A stretch of 64,000 bases of DNA from Dactylis glomerata (lineage: Eukaryota > Streptophyta > Magnoliopsida > Poales > Poaceae): NCBI GenBank assembly GCA_007115705.1, contig QXEO01000339.1, positions 6,815,386-6,879,385 on the forward strand, in the 5' to 3' direction. The notes beneath the pieces are model-generated. The model made no database searches and was not told the DNA's origin. It saw only the letters and a list, made by a program, of their open reading frames with translations. Each line of letters opens with the position of its first letter. Position 1 is the first letter of the stretch. Made by a program: the position numbers and the translations under genes. Shown in pieces: positions 1 to 11,973 of this stretch.

Positions 1-731
1 GTGACATTCATAGACACAATGTCTATTGTAATATGTCCAAGTGGTAGAATATTTGTTGTTCAACATCATGTCAGAGTACCTAAGGCTATACTCTATTAAT
101 TCTTAATAATAGATGTCTTGAAGTTTATTCCTTTCTAGTGGAGTATGAGTAAGATGTGTTGCATGATCTTTAAATTAGGATGTGATGCCCATATGAATAT
201 TATCAGGTAACATAATAAGAATCATGTCAACATTTCGATCATCCGCATTGCGCTTAATGCCACCACAACTTCGCGAGCGAGTAGGCAAGTGAACCCATGA
301 ACCCCAGTCCAATTTAAACCATAAGAAATACCTTTCCGACACTTTTATATGCACTTTTATTTTCCGCACTAAATTATTCCGAAAATACAAAAACATATTT
401 ACATCCTTGCATACATATACAAAACCAAAAAAATATCATTACCGCATCATATTTACTTTATTGCATTGTTATTTACTTTACTGTATTGTATAGCATATTT
501 TATTTTTTACTTACATTCACAGCTTTTGCTTGACAACCACTCGGTGGAGTTGGGGACAAAAGAACAAGAAATTTGCTTTGCAGATTGCTCGAAGAAGAAC
601 GACAAGAGCTTTTTGCGACTATTTCCCGAGAGTTCGATATAAACCCCGAGTTCCCTCGTGGGAAAATTTTAATCTTGCTACAAAACTCTGCACTTGGAGT
701 CCCAACTTGGCACACTTGCTTAGTGTCATCA
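1..731 (+). repeat. Element G1, 3' part of 5' LTR
   Basis: This is the last 731 bp of an LTR whose start lies before the window. It aligns with 53880-53960 plus 60914-61567, which is the same stretch of the shared G LTR with element B inserted in it. The LTR ends in TCATCA at 731 and is followed 11 bp later by a tRNA-Asp primer site. Its last 200 bp resemble the LTR ends of elements A and B, which share a stretch around GAGTTCGATA and the words CTCTGCACTT, so G, A and B are related. Short open frames here are not credible genes. Confidence 0.85.
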
Positions 732-742
732 AGTCTATTTTT

Positions 743-760
743 TGGCGCCGTTGCCGGTGA
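743..760 (+). other. G1 primer binding site (tRNA-Asp type)
   Basis: TGGCGCCGTTGCCGGTGA is complementary to the 3' end of plant tRNA-Asp at 17 of 18 positions. It would prime minus-strand synthesis and it marks the end of the 5' LTR. Athila-lineage Gypsy elements typically use this tRNA. Confidence 0.85.
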
Positions 761-977
761 ACAAAGGAAAGCATTCACAACTGCTAGCTTCATCAAGAGA
801 AGAAAATTCTCTGACGCACGATCTTCTTCGCACGCCAGGAAATCATCTAAACTTTGGGAGGTAACACCACTGTGAGTCTTCTCGCTCTTTTAGATTTGCA
901 ACAGAATTCTCTTTTTCCTTGTTTTTGCCTTTTTCATTTTTCACATATTCACATAAAATTTATAAAAATTGTTCTAA

Positions 978-2243
978 ATGGCTCCATCTAGCACAAACAA
1001 AAATATGGTAATCATGAAAGATGAGGTGACAAGCTTCACACAATATTCTTAAGAATCTCTAATGGAAGCCCGGTATCATATGCAAGAGAATGTAGGAAAT
1101 ATCCCTAATGTGCACACTCAAAGTTCTATAATAAAAAGCATTTATAATGGGATAAGTGCTTGGGGTAAGATATTCTTAGATGGTTTGACAAATGGACACT
1201 TCTCTACTGGTGACCCCTCTTTTGCAAGATATACTTTGGAGAGCTTATTTGGAAATTATGGTAAGACTAAAGAGGAAATTAAGCTTCAACAATTTAAAGA
1301 AAAGTTAGAAGAAGTAGAGAATAAACTTCACGATGCAATTAAAGAAGCTCCTAATAGGGAAGAAATAAACAATCTTTGTACTTACACTCGTTCTAAGCTC
1401 AAGAACTACAACAAATGTTTCAATGATTTTGGAAAGAAAGTTAGGGTTGTAGAATACCATGCAAAGGTCAAATAAAGCCTCATTTATAATGCTCATGAAA
1501 ATATAGTCTTTATGAGTGAGTTTTTAGGACTTGCGGGAAGTTTGATTAAGAATAGAGATTTTACTAAGAAAAAAGAAGTGGAGGAAGTAAAAATGCTCTC
1601 TGATAATATTAAAGAACCTCTACTTTATCGTGACACATGTAGTTTGAATGAACTAATAAATATATTGCAAAAAAATTCTAATGATCCTTCTTTCAATGTT
1701 CATCAAACCGGTTTTGGATCTTATATAGCCAATCATGTCATAAAGGAAAAGATACAACGCTATAACAATGAGGCTATGATACCACCTAAGCTTGGGGATG
1801 TATGGATCCCAAAAATAATTATTGATGTACGAAAAGAGTCACACAATGCTATCTTTGACTTGGGATCAAGCATAAACATCCTATCCAAAGAACTATATGA
1901 TTTACTTGATCTTTATAAGAAAACTAGAAAAATGTGATATTGGTCTATTGCTAGCCGATGATTCTACCAAGCATGCCTTAGCTAAAATAAATGATGTTAT
2001 GATTGAAATTAAATCCATATGACTTTTGTACATGTTGATTTTATTGTTATGGACATGAAGAGCAACACCTCAAGTTCTATAATCCTTGGTAGACCTTTCT
2101 TGAGAACTACAGGTGTAGTTATTGACTCCAAAGAGGGGAATGTGAAATTCTAATTCCCACATAAGAAATGTATGGAGCACATTCCAAGGAACAAGGTGAA
2201 TGTTCAGAGATACAAGTGCCCTCATGACACTTGCCCTTCTTGA
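978..2243 (+). pseudogene. G1 gag/retropepsin remnant
   Basis: This is a decayed Gag plus aspartic protease frame of a Gypsy (Athila-like) element. An ATG at 978 opens 24 codons that stop at a TAA (1050-1052). The same frame reopens at 1062 for 137 codons, meets a second TAA at 1473-1475, and continues from 1512 to 1937. The second stop is a point change, because the G2 copy has a Glu codon there. The retropepsin active-site motif DLGSS is near 1858, and the ILGRPFLRT motif near 2088 lies beyond a frameshift at about 1930. Further stops follow. No CCHC zinc knuckle, reverse transcriptase or integrase is visible. The N-terminal half is lysine-rich and probably helical, and I could not match it to a named Gag fold by eye. 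The gene is clearly non-functional. Confidence 0.75.
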
Positions 2244-2771
2244 AGAAATAAGGTAAAAATCCTAGCTACATGGCTATAAAAAAACACTTTACGGGAGGCA
2301 ACCCAGTAGTATTTACTTTTTTTGGTTTTGTTTTCATTGCTCTTGGATGAGAGTAATTTTATTTAAGTCTTATTTTTGTGTCCTTGCTGTATCAAGAAAA
2401 GTTTTTTTGTGTGTATACTGTAGAAAAAAAATAAAGTGTCAAGTTTTACCCATCTTGGATGTTAAAAAATTGCTAAATTTATTTGGAGTTGCTGAAATCT
2501 ATGCTGCATGTTTTGTTGCACGATTTTTAATATTTTATCTGTAACTCCTATGGACCTGTTCTATTTATCTAAATCGAAAATTTTCATATTCAACCAGAAT
2601 AAAAAATAGAACAAAAATTCTTGACCTGCTTAAGGGGGGCGGAAAAATTCACCAAGTTGCTGCTGTTTTTATTGACAGATTTGTCTTTTGTTGTTTTGAG
2701 CATTTGTTCGAGTCTCAAGATGATTCTTTTGAGTCTTTTAATATTTAGAAAATGTTGGCAACTTAATACAC
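2244..2771 (+). other. G1 non-coding internal region (left piece)
   Basis: AT-rich sequence downstream of the protease remnant, interrupted by element E at 2772. It resembles the post-ORF tract of A, B and C. A weak hairpin (GGG/CCC, 2293-2304) lies in a GGGAGGCAACCCA context that parallels the stronger hairpin in those elements. Positions 2767-2771 (TACAC) are the left TSD of element E. No gene is seen. Confidence 0.7.
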
Positions 2772-3892
2772 TATGGGGACCCCAGATTACCCATCCGAAA
2801 TACCCGATATGCATACAATTCACGATCCCATGATCAGTGTGTCATGAATCCACATATCTGAGTTGATAACAGAATTACATCATCCACTACAGTATCGAAA
2901 TAAAGTCTTACAATTGGTCACATGACCAAGACTGATAATGCCACGCAGGGCAAATTTACAACTAAGCAGCGGATACCAAACAACATCGATGGCCCACGTC
3001 ATGCCTACTACCCTATAGGCAACTGACCGGGAGACGTTCCTAGTTCGCACCGACGTCGTTGTAACCACCTTCATCTTCCTCATTAAAGTCTTCCTCCAAG
3101 TCTGACCAAGTTAATAGCCAGGGACAAAGCCATGAGTACATTTGAATTGTACTCGCAAACTATCTAAGGGAGAGAGTTATGCAGTATGGTTGTAGCAAGG
3201 ATAGGCTCTAGTCAATTTTAATTTCTTTGAAAACATGGTTTTCTTGGGTCGATATAGCATGTCCAGAACCATGTTCTACGACATCTCTATATCCCTATTA
3301 AAATCTTTTATAAAGCAGTTTTAGTAAAAATCTCTAGGAAGGGGGAAACCCTTTTTTATTTCAAAACCCAGGTCAATCAAACATGACCATCTCCAATTCC
3401 TCGGCAGTACCCTGCAAGTACTCTGAACCATACCCTTGCCACGACAGTACCCTCCGAGTACTCCGTCTGGCACATTCCTCCATTTTTCCGAAAATCACTT
3501 TTAAAACCAAAACCGACATAGGTTAAGTATGGCCATCCCAACCGTCCATGACCGAGGACTCGGCTATTCGAATAGATTTACACTTTGCAGAGGTTGTACA
3601 CTTTACCCACACCATCCAAATACTCATTGTGTGGGCATCATCCCCGCATAGCATCCTATGCCACGACAAGCACCCGATCAAAGCCTTTCGCTTATCTACC
3701 TTAGTACGGGAATCTGCCCTATGGAGTATATACCTCCCCGGCACATCCTGGCAGTCTACCTCCACGTTCGAGCGTAACTCCAGTGCCACGTCAGGAGACC
3801 CATAGTGTCTTCCGGCCGGATAAATCCCTCACTGGATCCCGACTCACTATTGCCCAGTCGCAGCAATCCGGATTCCGGGGTACCGCGTACCC

Positions 3893-3900
3893 TTATATAG
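3893..3900 (-). promoter_or_regulatory. Putative TATA box, E 3' LTR
   Basis: CTATATAA on the minus strand, followed by GC-rich sequence. The same site is present in the other E LTR at 46395-46402. Transcription would start roughly 30 bp downstream on the minus strand. Confidence 0.5.
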
Positions 3901-5966
3901 TTATGAGACTCCCGTACTAAAATAAACAAACTACGAGCTAAGCCCCGTCCCATACCAGGGTAATTTGGTTGCACGGGAGAAATTGGTTTGGCGAACACTT
4001 ATACACAATGCCCTTTTCTTAAACCCACCACCTCCTTTTTCCTCCATTTGAAAACCTTATTTTCAAAACTCATTTTAAAATCCATCAATGGAATAGCAAT
4101 CCATTCCAAGGTTTCTCGAATTCCCATTGGAGTGTTCCCAACCTAGAGTTTTTGCTCCACTACAAAGTTTTCCAAAGGTCATGATGTTAACCATCATGCC
4201 ACTAACCCAAGGGATAAGTAGGTGTCGAGAGGGTGTCATCCATGAGGATGATAACAATGACTTGTGGAGCCAAGTCGCCAATAATTGCTATCTAGAGGTA
4301 ATAGCATTATAAAATCATGCAATTTCATAAACCTTTATAAAGCATGCAATAAGTAAAACTAGGATCAGATATGAATCAAGTTTAGATGGCTTGCCTTTCT
4401 CAGCTTGTCCCTGGTCTTCTCCTTGATATCCAAATACTTCCCCTTCCCCGGTACTCTCGGTGTTGTTCGAATCTAGCGCCGATAAACAATGACAACATAT
4501 AAGCATGCAAGAATTCAAAGAGCACACGCCACAACATCACACATTCCACACCAAACAAGTAAAAAAAACAAACAAGTTATCTTACTGAACACTCTCAGGT
4601 ATTTCTATTTTACTCACTAATTTCCTAGAATAAGTAAAGGATTTATCTATTCACAAAACCCTAATGAGCTCTAAATAACAAGCAGGCCATTCTATTAGTT
4701 CAAAACATGCTACTAGTACACCAATGGAAAGGTATAAATTTTCTGAATCCAACGAAAGTGGAGTTGCTCAAAAAAAGACTTGTAGACATTTTCCTATGAT
4801 TTTTCTTGTGTTAGCAATGGCAAAAAGGCAAGTTTAATTCCCAAATATTCTCTGTAAATCAGAAAAATCTACCAGACATGGTTATAGAAAGTTCTTGCAG
4901 TACATATTTCAGGAAAACCGGTTCCATGTCAAAAACACCCATAAAATGTGATTTTTGATTTAAACAAACTAAACAACTCATGGTGGCACTTCAATTACTA
5001 TGCACAACCTAAACATCACAGAGGCCTCATTCAAGTTTCATATGCAAGCCAACACATTAGGCTACCACTAAAAAAAATGAGTTTGCACAAAATGGATCTC
5101 TAGATCTACACATTTGCATTTTTGATTAAAAAGGTGCTTGTTTTACAAGATTAATTTCAAGTATTTTACACGGTCCCAAATGGAGTGCGGCCGGTGCCAT
5201 TAGCTAGATATTTTAACAAGGATTCTGCAGAAATTTGAATCAATCCATTTGCATGTTCAGAGAATTTTCTATGGATTTTAGAAGTTCACAGATTAAAGGA
5301 TTTGGTTACAGATTTCGCTGGAAAAAAAATAAAATGGGCCGAAACAAACGGATTGGGCTGCACCGTACCAGGCCGGCTCACTATGCTATGGGCTGTGACA
5401 CTTGACTTAAAAAAAACAAGAGCGATGCTTTAATAATCGTGCTCCAGGACATGCACCACTATGCACGCTCCTGCTAGCGACGAAGACGACGGGGCCGGAG
5501 CTCACCGCAGGGTGGCGTGGAGACGGAGGCAAGGTTGGAAAGTGGCGGAGGAGCACGAGGCGGTCCACCATGGATCCGAAGGTGAGCTCTCGGCTGCTCG
5601 CGCGGACAGTGACGGTTTCCGCGACCGCACGGACGAGGACGATCGAGGCCGACGGTGCGGCAGGCGAACTTGACGGTGCCGGCCTCCTTGAGCGCTCCTG
5701 GAGAAACGATGGGGGCTAGATTAGATGTGCATGAGAGCTAGATATGCAGCGAGACAGAGTGAAGAGGTGGGGAGAGATGGCAGCCTCGTCTACGGCGAGT
5801 TGCGATTGCGGACAGGGCGAGCTCCGGCTCGGTTTCTCGTTCGTCCGAGGAAGAAACAAAGTCGGGCTTCGTCCTCAGGGGAGCGAGGAGAGGGTGAGGA
5901 TAGGAGTAGGGAGAGTGAGGCGAGGTGGGGATTGGTGTGAAGGCTAGAGCTGTTCGGGTTCGTATT

Positions 5967-8900
5967 TGTAATATCCCAGGATTAGAGGTTATAAAATAGA
6001 GGCAACAGATGTGTGCATTGCATTTCATGCATAGAAAATCCGGGTAATTTTCGCGCATTTAAATAAAACATGTCAAAGTGATTGGAGTTTCACTTAAGTT
6101 GATGGAATTGAAGTAGCTCATCAACTAGAGCGCGATAAACTTCAATATGACCTTTGTTAAAATCCTTGTTTTGGGTAGTGATAGTTACAACAACTAAAAG
6201 AGATAAGTGAGGTAAAACTAAAATGCTTGACACACCATTTTAGAACCAAATATATATTCACACCTAGATCATCATGGTATTTTTTAAACCCTACTTCTTT
6301 CATGTTAAAGAAGTCAACACAAGTCTGATTCTTAAATCATGATCTATTCTATATTCTTATGTTCTAATCTAGTGAGTCCAAATGTGAGAAGTGGAAAGGT
6401 TAACTCAATACCAATTTGGTTATTAGACTTACCTTAATTTTAGGTGAGATAACTTAAGAGCATTAGAGCCATTACTAGAAAGGTCAACTAGGAGACTTTA
6501 GCTGTGACTCAACTTCTAATTAGGTTAAGTCATTTGATATAGGGGTGACCGTATCATAAACCCTAATTTTGGTCTAGACTAGAACCATCCTTAGGAAGTA
6601 GCCAATACCTAGACTTATAGAGTTTTGAAGAAGAGTAGATCCAATATGAATTCCACAAAGGGGAGATTATATCATTAATCTCAGAAGGTAGGTACAACCA
6701 AGATTTAATCCTTGATAAAGGGAGTTGATGAAGGAAATAGTATGATCATGTCAAGTACATGATTATGCTGGCTGATGAAGATAATTAGGTTAGTTATAAA
6801 ACCTAGTCTGATAAGCAGATATCATCCTAAAACCAAGTGTGGAGTAGAAGTCCAACTTAAGAACATCTCAATTAGGGATAACCATCTTGTTAAAGCTATA
6901 TGAGAAACCTTGATCTGTATACAAGTTTACATTGAGTGAATCATCTGGATATAGGTTGAGCAGATCCTAAGCCTTCACCTAGAAACTTGGTTAGTCTATA
7001 AAGACTTTGTTGCATTGATCACATCTTAGAGGGAACATTATTTCCTTAGTGAGTGTAATAGCATTCCATCCAATGCCATAAACCTTATTCATTTACTTGG
7101 GGATTCATTCCTAAGTATCATTCCAACTTATGCATCACTATGCGATCATAAGATATAACTATTCACATGACCTAACCTTGAATTCAGGAATTATGTTCCA
7201 ATCCCAATTTTCATAAGATAAGACAACCAAGTGTTTTACCTAGTGATCAATTCACATATCAATAGGTATAATGATTTTAGTAAATATGTCCCAACCATAG
7301 TTCTTCTTAGATCAACCAAAATCTTGAATTAGTGATCAACCCACATCTTATTGCATGTCTTGCCCTTAATTGGATAGTTCTTGCTGGTAAGAGAGAGGTA
7401 TAAATACCTTCAAATAAAGTAGCAAGAAACTACTAATGATGTTGGGATATTTGGGGCATTCCATGTCATTAGAAAAGTTGAGTTAAGCATAGAATCATGC
7501 CTTTCACCATTTCCCTTAATAGGAAAGTAAATAGTGGTTAAACACTATTTCTTTGTTTTGTTATAAGATATAATGCAAGATAATATTGCTACATATAACT
7601 ACTTGTTAATTCAAACTTAGCTAAGTATTTTGAATACTCCACCAAGGCTACTTGGAAATATCCAATCAATATTCACAATAAAAAAATCCCAATGATATGT
7701 ACAATATCTTATGTGCAAGTGCACCTATAAAACCTATCTAATATTGTGTGTTGAACCAGTAGTGTCATATTCATATTTGAAAATATTTTCCAAATTCAAA
7801 TTCCTGCAAACAAGTCACTAGTTCATAATCTGCAAATCAAATTAGCAAATCTGAACTAGAAATGAGGATAGAATTTGAAAATAGAATAAGGAAAGAGAAA
7901 AAAATATAGGAGGGAGGGAAACCTGGCCGCAGCCCTCCAGAGTTAGCCCAGCAAACCGGCCCAACACCCCAACCCCGTAACCCAGCCCAACTTACCTCTT
8001 CATCGTCTTCAACCTTGGGGCAAAGGCATCTCGGTGGAGCTCTGCCAAGCACTCGATCCACCGCTGACGATTTGACGCTCCCGATGAAGGCCGCCGCTCC
8101 TGCCAAGCCCAGGAACTCCAGTTCTTCCCCTACCTCTGGATCCTCGCCGTTCACCGAAACCCTAGCTCTGGCAAACTTCATCCTCGCCGGAATAAGCTTC
8201 CCCAAGCCACAACGAGAATCCCCGGAGCTTCGCCATGATGGAGTAGGCATCCATGCTGCAGGAATCGAACTCGTTCAACCTCAATCGCCGGTTTCATGCC
8301 GTTCCCTGTGGTCTCTGGCCGGAGCTTGCCGCCAAGCTCGCCGGCGATTCCAATCTTCCCCGACCTCTCTGTGCTGCTCAACGCGTTCCTGGTGAGCTAA
8401 CCTAACTCCCTAGCTTCTCATTGCTTCGATTTGTGTCCGAAATCATCATCGCACCAATCGCCGCCGTTCACCGTCGCTCGGCCATGTTGCCGGAGTTGCT
8501 CCGGTGACCAATAGGTCACCACACCACCACCAGATAGTTCCCCATCGTCCTCTGAACCCAGCGCACACACCCATTCGACCCCGGACCCCTTGACCATCGT
8601 CACCGTCGTGGGCAGTGCGCTGGTGGTGAGTTCAGGACCGGTCAAACCTTGTTTGACCTGGTAACACCCGCATGGCAGCTGATGTGGACTTTGGTCCCAC
8701 CAGTCATCCTCTGCGGCTAGCAGTACTTAGGTTAGAAATGTTATTCTCTGTTTATTTCAAAATTCCAGGAAATAACCAATGCTTTGCAAATTCATAACTA
8801 ATTCAAATAAAATCAGAAAAATGCAAATAATATACCAAAATGTACAGAAAAACAAAATCTATCAGTTTATCTTATAATATTGCATACTTGTGTGAAATAA

Positions 8901-11900
8901 TTTTTAACCAAATTTAAAAACTTGTTTAAGTAGTATTTGAAGTTTGAATTGAAATCCAACAAAAATAATTTAAACAAAATTTTCAAATACCAATTAAAAT
9001 TTTGTCAACCTTAAGAATGTTATTTCAATCAATACTTCATTATTTCAAAAATGTAAAACTTATACTTTACTATTAAGATTTCTAACTCTAAAATGATTTT
9101 TCCTAAAAACAAATTCAATCTAGCAAAACTTGGGAAAAATCATAAACTTGAAAAAATAATTATTTCCTAACTCTAACCTTATTTTCCCAATGTTTGTTTC
9201 ATTGAAAGTTAATTTGAAAACTTATAGGACAATTTTAAAACATCTAACATTTGACTTAAACCCTAAAAATTATTTTCTTAAATGATAAGAAATTAGGATA
9301 AACCTTAATGAAGGATTAATTTGTGTTTAGACTTCATTCTCAACTATAATCCACTAACTGAATCTTGCTTACTTAAGATTCATATTCCATTATAAGAAGT
9401 GCATGTATCACATTGTTGATCATTAGAAATTAAATTCCAAACTTTAGCAATTAACACTAAATGGAATTGTGCTAGTCTAGCCTTACTTCCTAATTCAACC
9501 ATGAGTGGCTAGTTTGTTATTCTATTTCAACATGGTATACTTTAGTCAACTAACTATTTGCAACACCTTTGTTGCAACTTTAAAACTATTACCTTCCTGA
9601 TATCACCTAATCACCATTCCTCTAAGTAATAAAAATATCCATTTAAGATTGTGTTCTTCAAAAGTAATTCTTTTTAAGAACATACCAGATAAGCATCACA
9701 CCATTTCCTATGCCCTAAAATTTAGCAATGACCTTTGCATGTTAAGATTATTAACCACCCTGGAATCAACCATGAATGGATTACTTTAGCACTACTTGCT
9801 CATGACTAACTATTTGAGTGCCTATGATTGATAAGAATGTTATCAACTATAGAAACAACTATATATGGTAACAACAATCTAAATTACTTGAATGTCCATG
9901 TTTCACTAAAACCCTTCCAACATTGAATGAAACTTAGCTTGTTCCTTGATTTGCTCAACCTTATAACTACTCTTTAATTATGATAGAGCTATGTTAAACC
10001 CTAGAACACTAAACCTTAGGTGTAGTGCTTCTAATCAATAATAAACATGTTCTTCAAATGTTATTCTTTCTAGAAACATTTAAAGTAACAAATCATTCCA
10101 TTAAGCTTGAACATAAATAACTCTATATTGTGTTAAGATTGTTGTCAACCCTAAGATCAACTAGGTATTCTTATCAAATAAGAATTACTTCCACTTTGCT
10201 TGTCCCTAACCAACTACTTGTTTGCTAAAAACATGATACCACTTAAAAGTGTTACTCTCAAGTTTTCACTCATTGCTATAATAGTCTTTTGCAATAACTC
10301 CTGTATGAAGCTTTATTCTATTACTTTAAAAGTTTGTCAGTCAATCTAAAATCCTTAACAACCTTGTTGTGGAGTGAATCTAAAAGTGCAACTCAGTATA
10401 AAGAAGTCATCACAACTCTTCATACTAAACCATTGGGGGTTAGGATACGCTTAGAGCGATGCATAGCATATAATTTGCATAACATGCTGCAGATCTTTTA
10501 ACATCATCTTTACCAGATGATGGTGCTATTTCAATATTTGGTTTCCTACGTATCGAAGACCTTGACTTGCATAATCTTGCAGTCAAAAAGGCAAGTTTAT
10601 CTTGCTCATATCTCTTGGTTGCACTGGTTTTGAAACTACTTGCAAAGTGTTGACTTCAAACTCTAACATTTCAAAAAGGATGGAAAATCTATTTTCATAA
10701 GTAATATGACTAGTGGTTATCAACCAGTGGTGATAACCTAGGAAGGCTGGCAGGTGGAACCACGGTAAGATTGTGGTGGTGGAGGTTCCACTTGTACGGG
10801 AAAGTAAACCTAGGACTAACTACCAATGCCACAGTTATTCTGGTGCCGTAAAAACTGTGTCAACCAAGAGACTTGGAATGGGACGGGAAAGTCAGCTGTA
10901 TCTTCTCTCGTTCGCATGTCAACGGGCAGCCAGTTGCCGGTCGCAGTAGATCTTGCGAGACTACTTGCATATGGGTGGGACACCTAAGTTCTCACGGCAC
11001 TGGTGTCTATGATGGTCCGCAAGGGACACCTAGGTACTTCATCGTTGGGGGTGAATATCAGGGGCACAACCTGCTTGCGTGAATTGGGTGGGCATGCGTT
11101 GTGCGGAGAAGGCAGTGAATGGCTTGGATCAATGACTGGGCCCCACACCAAGGAAGTGTGGACGAGCATGCAACTCGGTTGTGCAACAAGGCTTTGATCT
11201 CTTTTGGAAGGACACACCTCTGCAGAGTGTAAAAGGATGTGACATGTTACCCCTTGTTCCGGGAAGGAGCTGCGAACGCGGTAGGAAAGGTGCTCTCAAG
11301 GCACTAATACCCTGTGTTGGCTGTTGGGCATAGTTTTCATAAGTAAAAGCAATCTTTCAAGAAACTTTGATAAAACCTTGCATTGGCCTACGACTCTTTT
11401 GGGTCCATGGCTTTAGTTAGTGCATATCACACAACTTCTTTCTAAAGAAACTTGCTAGGTAACGCTCGTTACTCACCCTAATCTCTTAAACCCTTGCTAG
11501 ACTATGAAGAATTAGATTGAAGGCAACCCAAGGATGCAATCTCAAGACATTAAAGATGAAGCATTCTACCAACATCACGATTATCAGCGGAATCTACAAT
11601 TGTGCGAAGCTTGGAGGAAACTAGAATAGGGTTAGAAAGGAACCAGTTTCCAAATCCTAGAACCTAAGTAGTTAGAGTAACTCTATACTTGAGTAGCAAG
11701 CCAAATGCATTAGTTGTAGTTTAGTTTAGTCTACCTTGTTTCTTTCTCGTTTGTAGTCGCCAGGATTAAACCTCTACCTGTTGAGGAGGTTCTAAAGATC
11801 TTCTGTATGCTAAAAATTGTAATCCTATAGACATACCGTGGACCTGCGATGTTTCTGTTGTACCACTCTGATGGATGTAATACTAGTGAGACGGTGTTTC

Positions 11901-11959
11901 ATTAGTGTTATGTCAACGACTTGCATACTACACATGCAGTGGTATGCTGGGTCACCACA
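5967..11959 (+). repeat. Element D 5' LTR
   Basis: Starts TGTAATATCCC and ends GGGTCACCACA. A likely TATA box (TATAAATA) is at 7399-7406. A GC-rich block at about 7920-8700 contains overlapping open frames on both strands. These recur in the 3' LTR with altered ends, so I read them as leader sequence and not genes. The rest is AT-rich and featureless. Confidence 0.93.
7399..7406 (+). promoter_or_regulatory. Putative TATA box, D 5' LTR
   Basis: TATAAATA in an otherwise AT-rich U3, about 500 bp before the GC-rich block. It is repeated at 16098-16105 in the 3' LTR. Confidence 0.4.
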
Positions 11960-11961
11960 GC

Positions 11962-11973
11962 TGGTATCAGAGC
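11962..11973 (+). other. D primer binding site (tRNA-iMet)
   Basis: TGGTATCAGAGC, the standard 12-nt complement of the initiator tRNA-Met 3' end, sits 2 bp after the 5' LTR. Confidence 0.95.

Noticed and set aside
743..760. tRNA-like match
   Set aside because: Only the 18-nt complement of a tRNA 3' end, so it is a primer binding site and not a tRNA gene. The same applies to the other primer sites.
8015..8395. 126-codon frame and neighbours in the D LTR GC-rich block
   Set aside because: Open on both strands, the N-terminal part differs in the 3' LTR, and low-complexity proline/serine content suggests non-coding leader.
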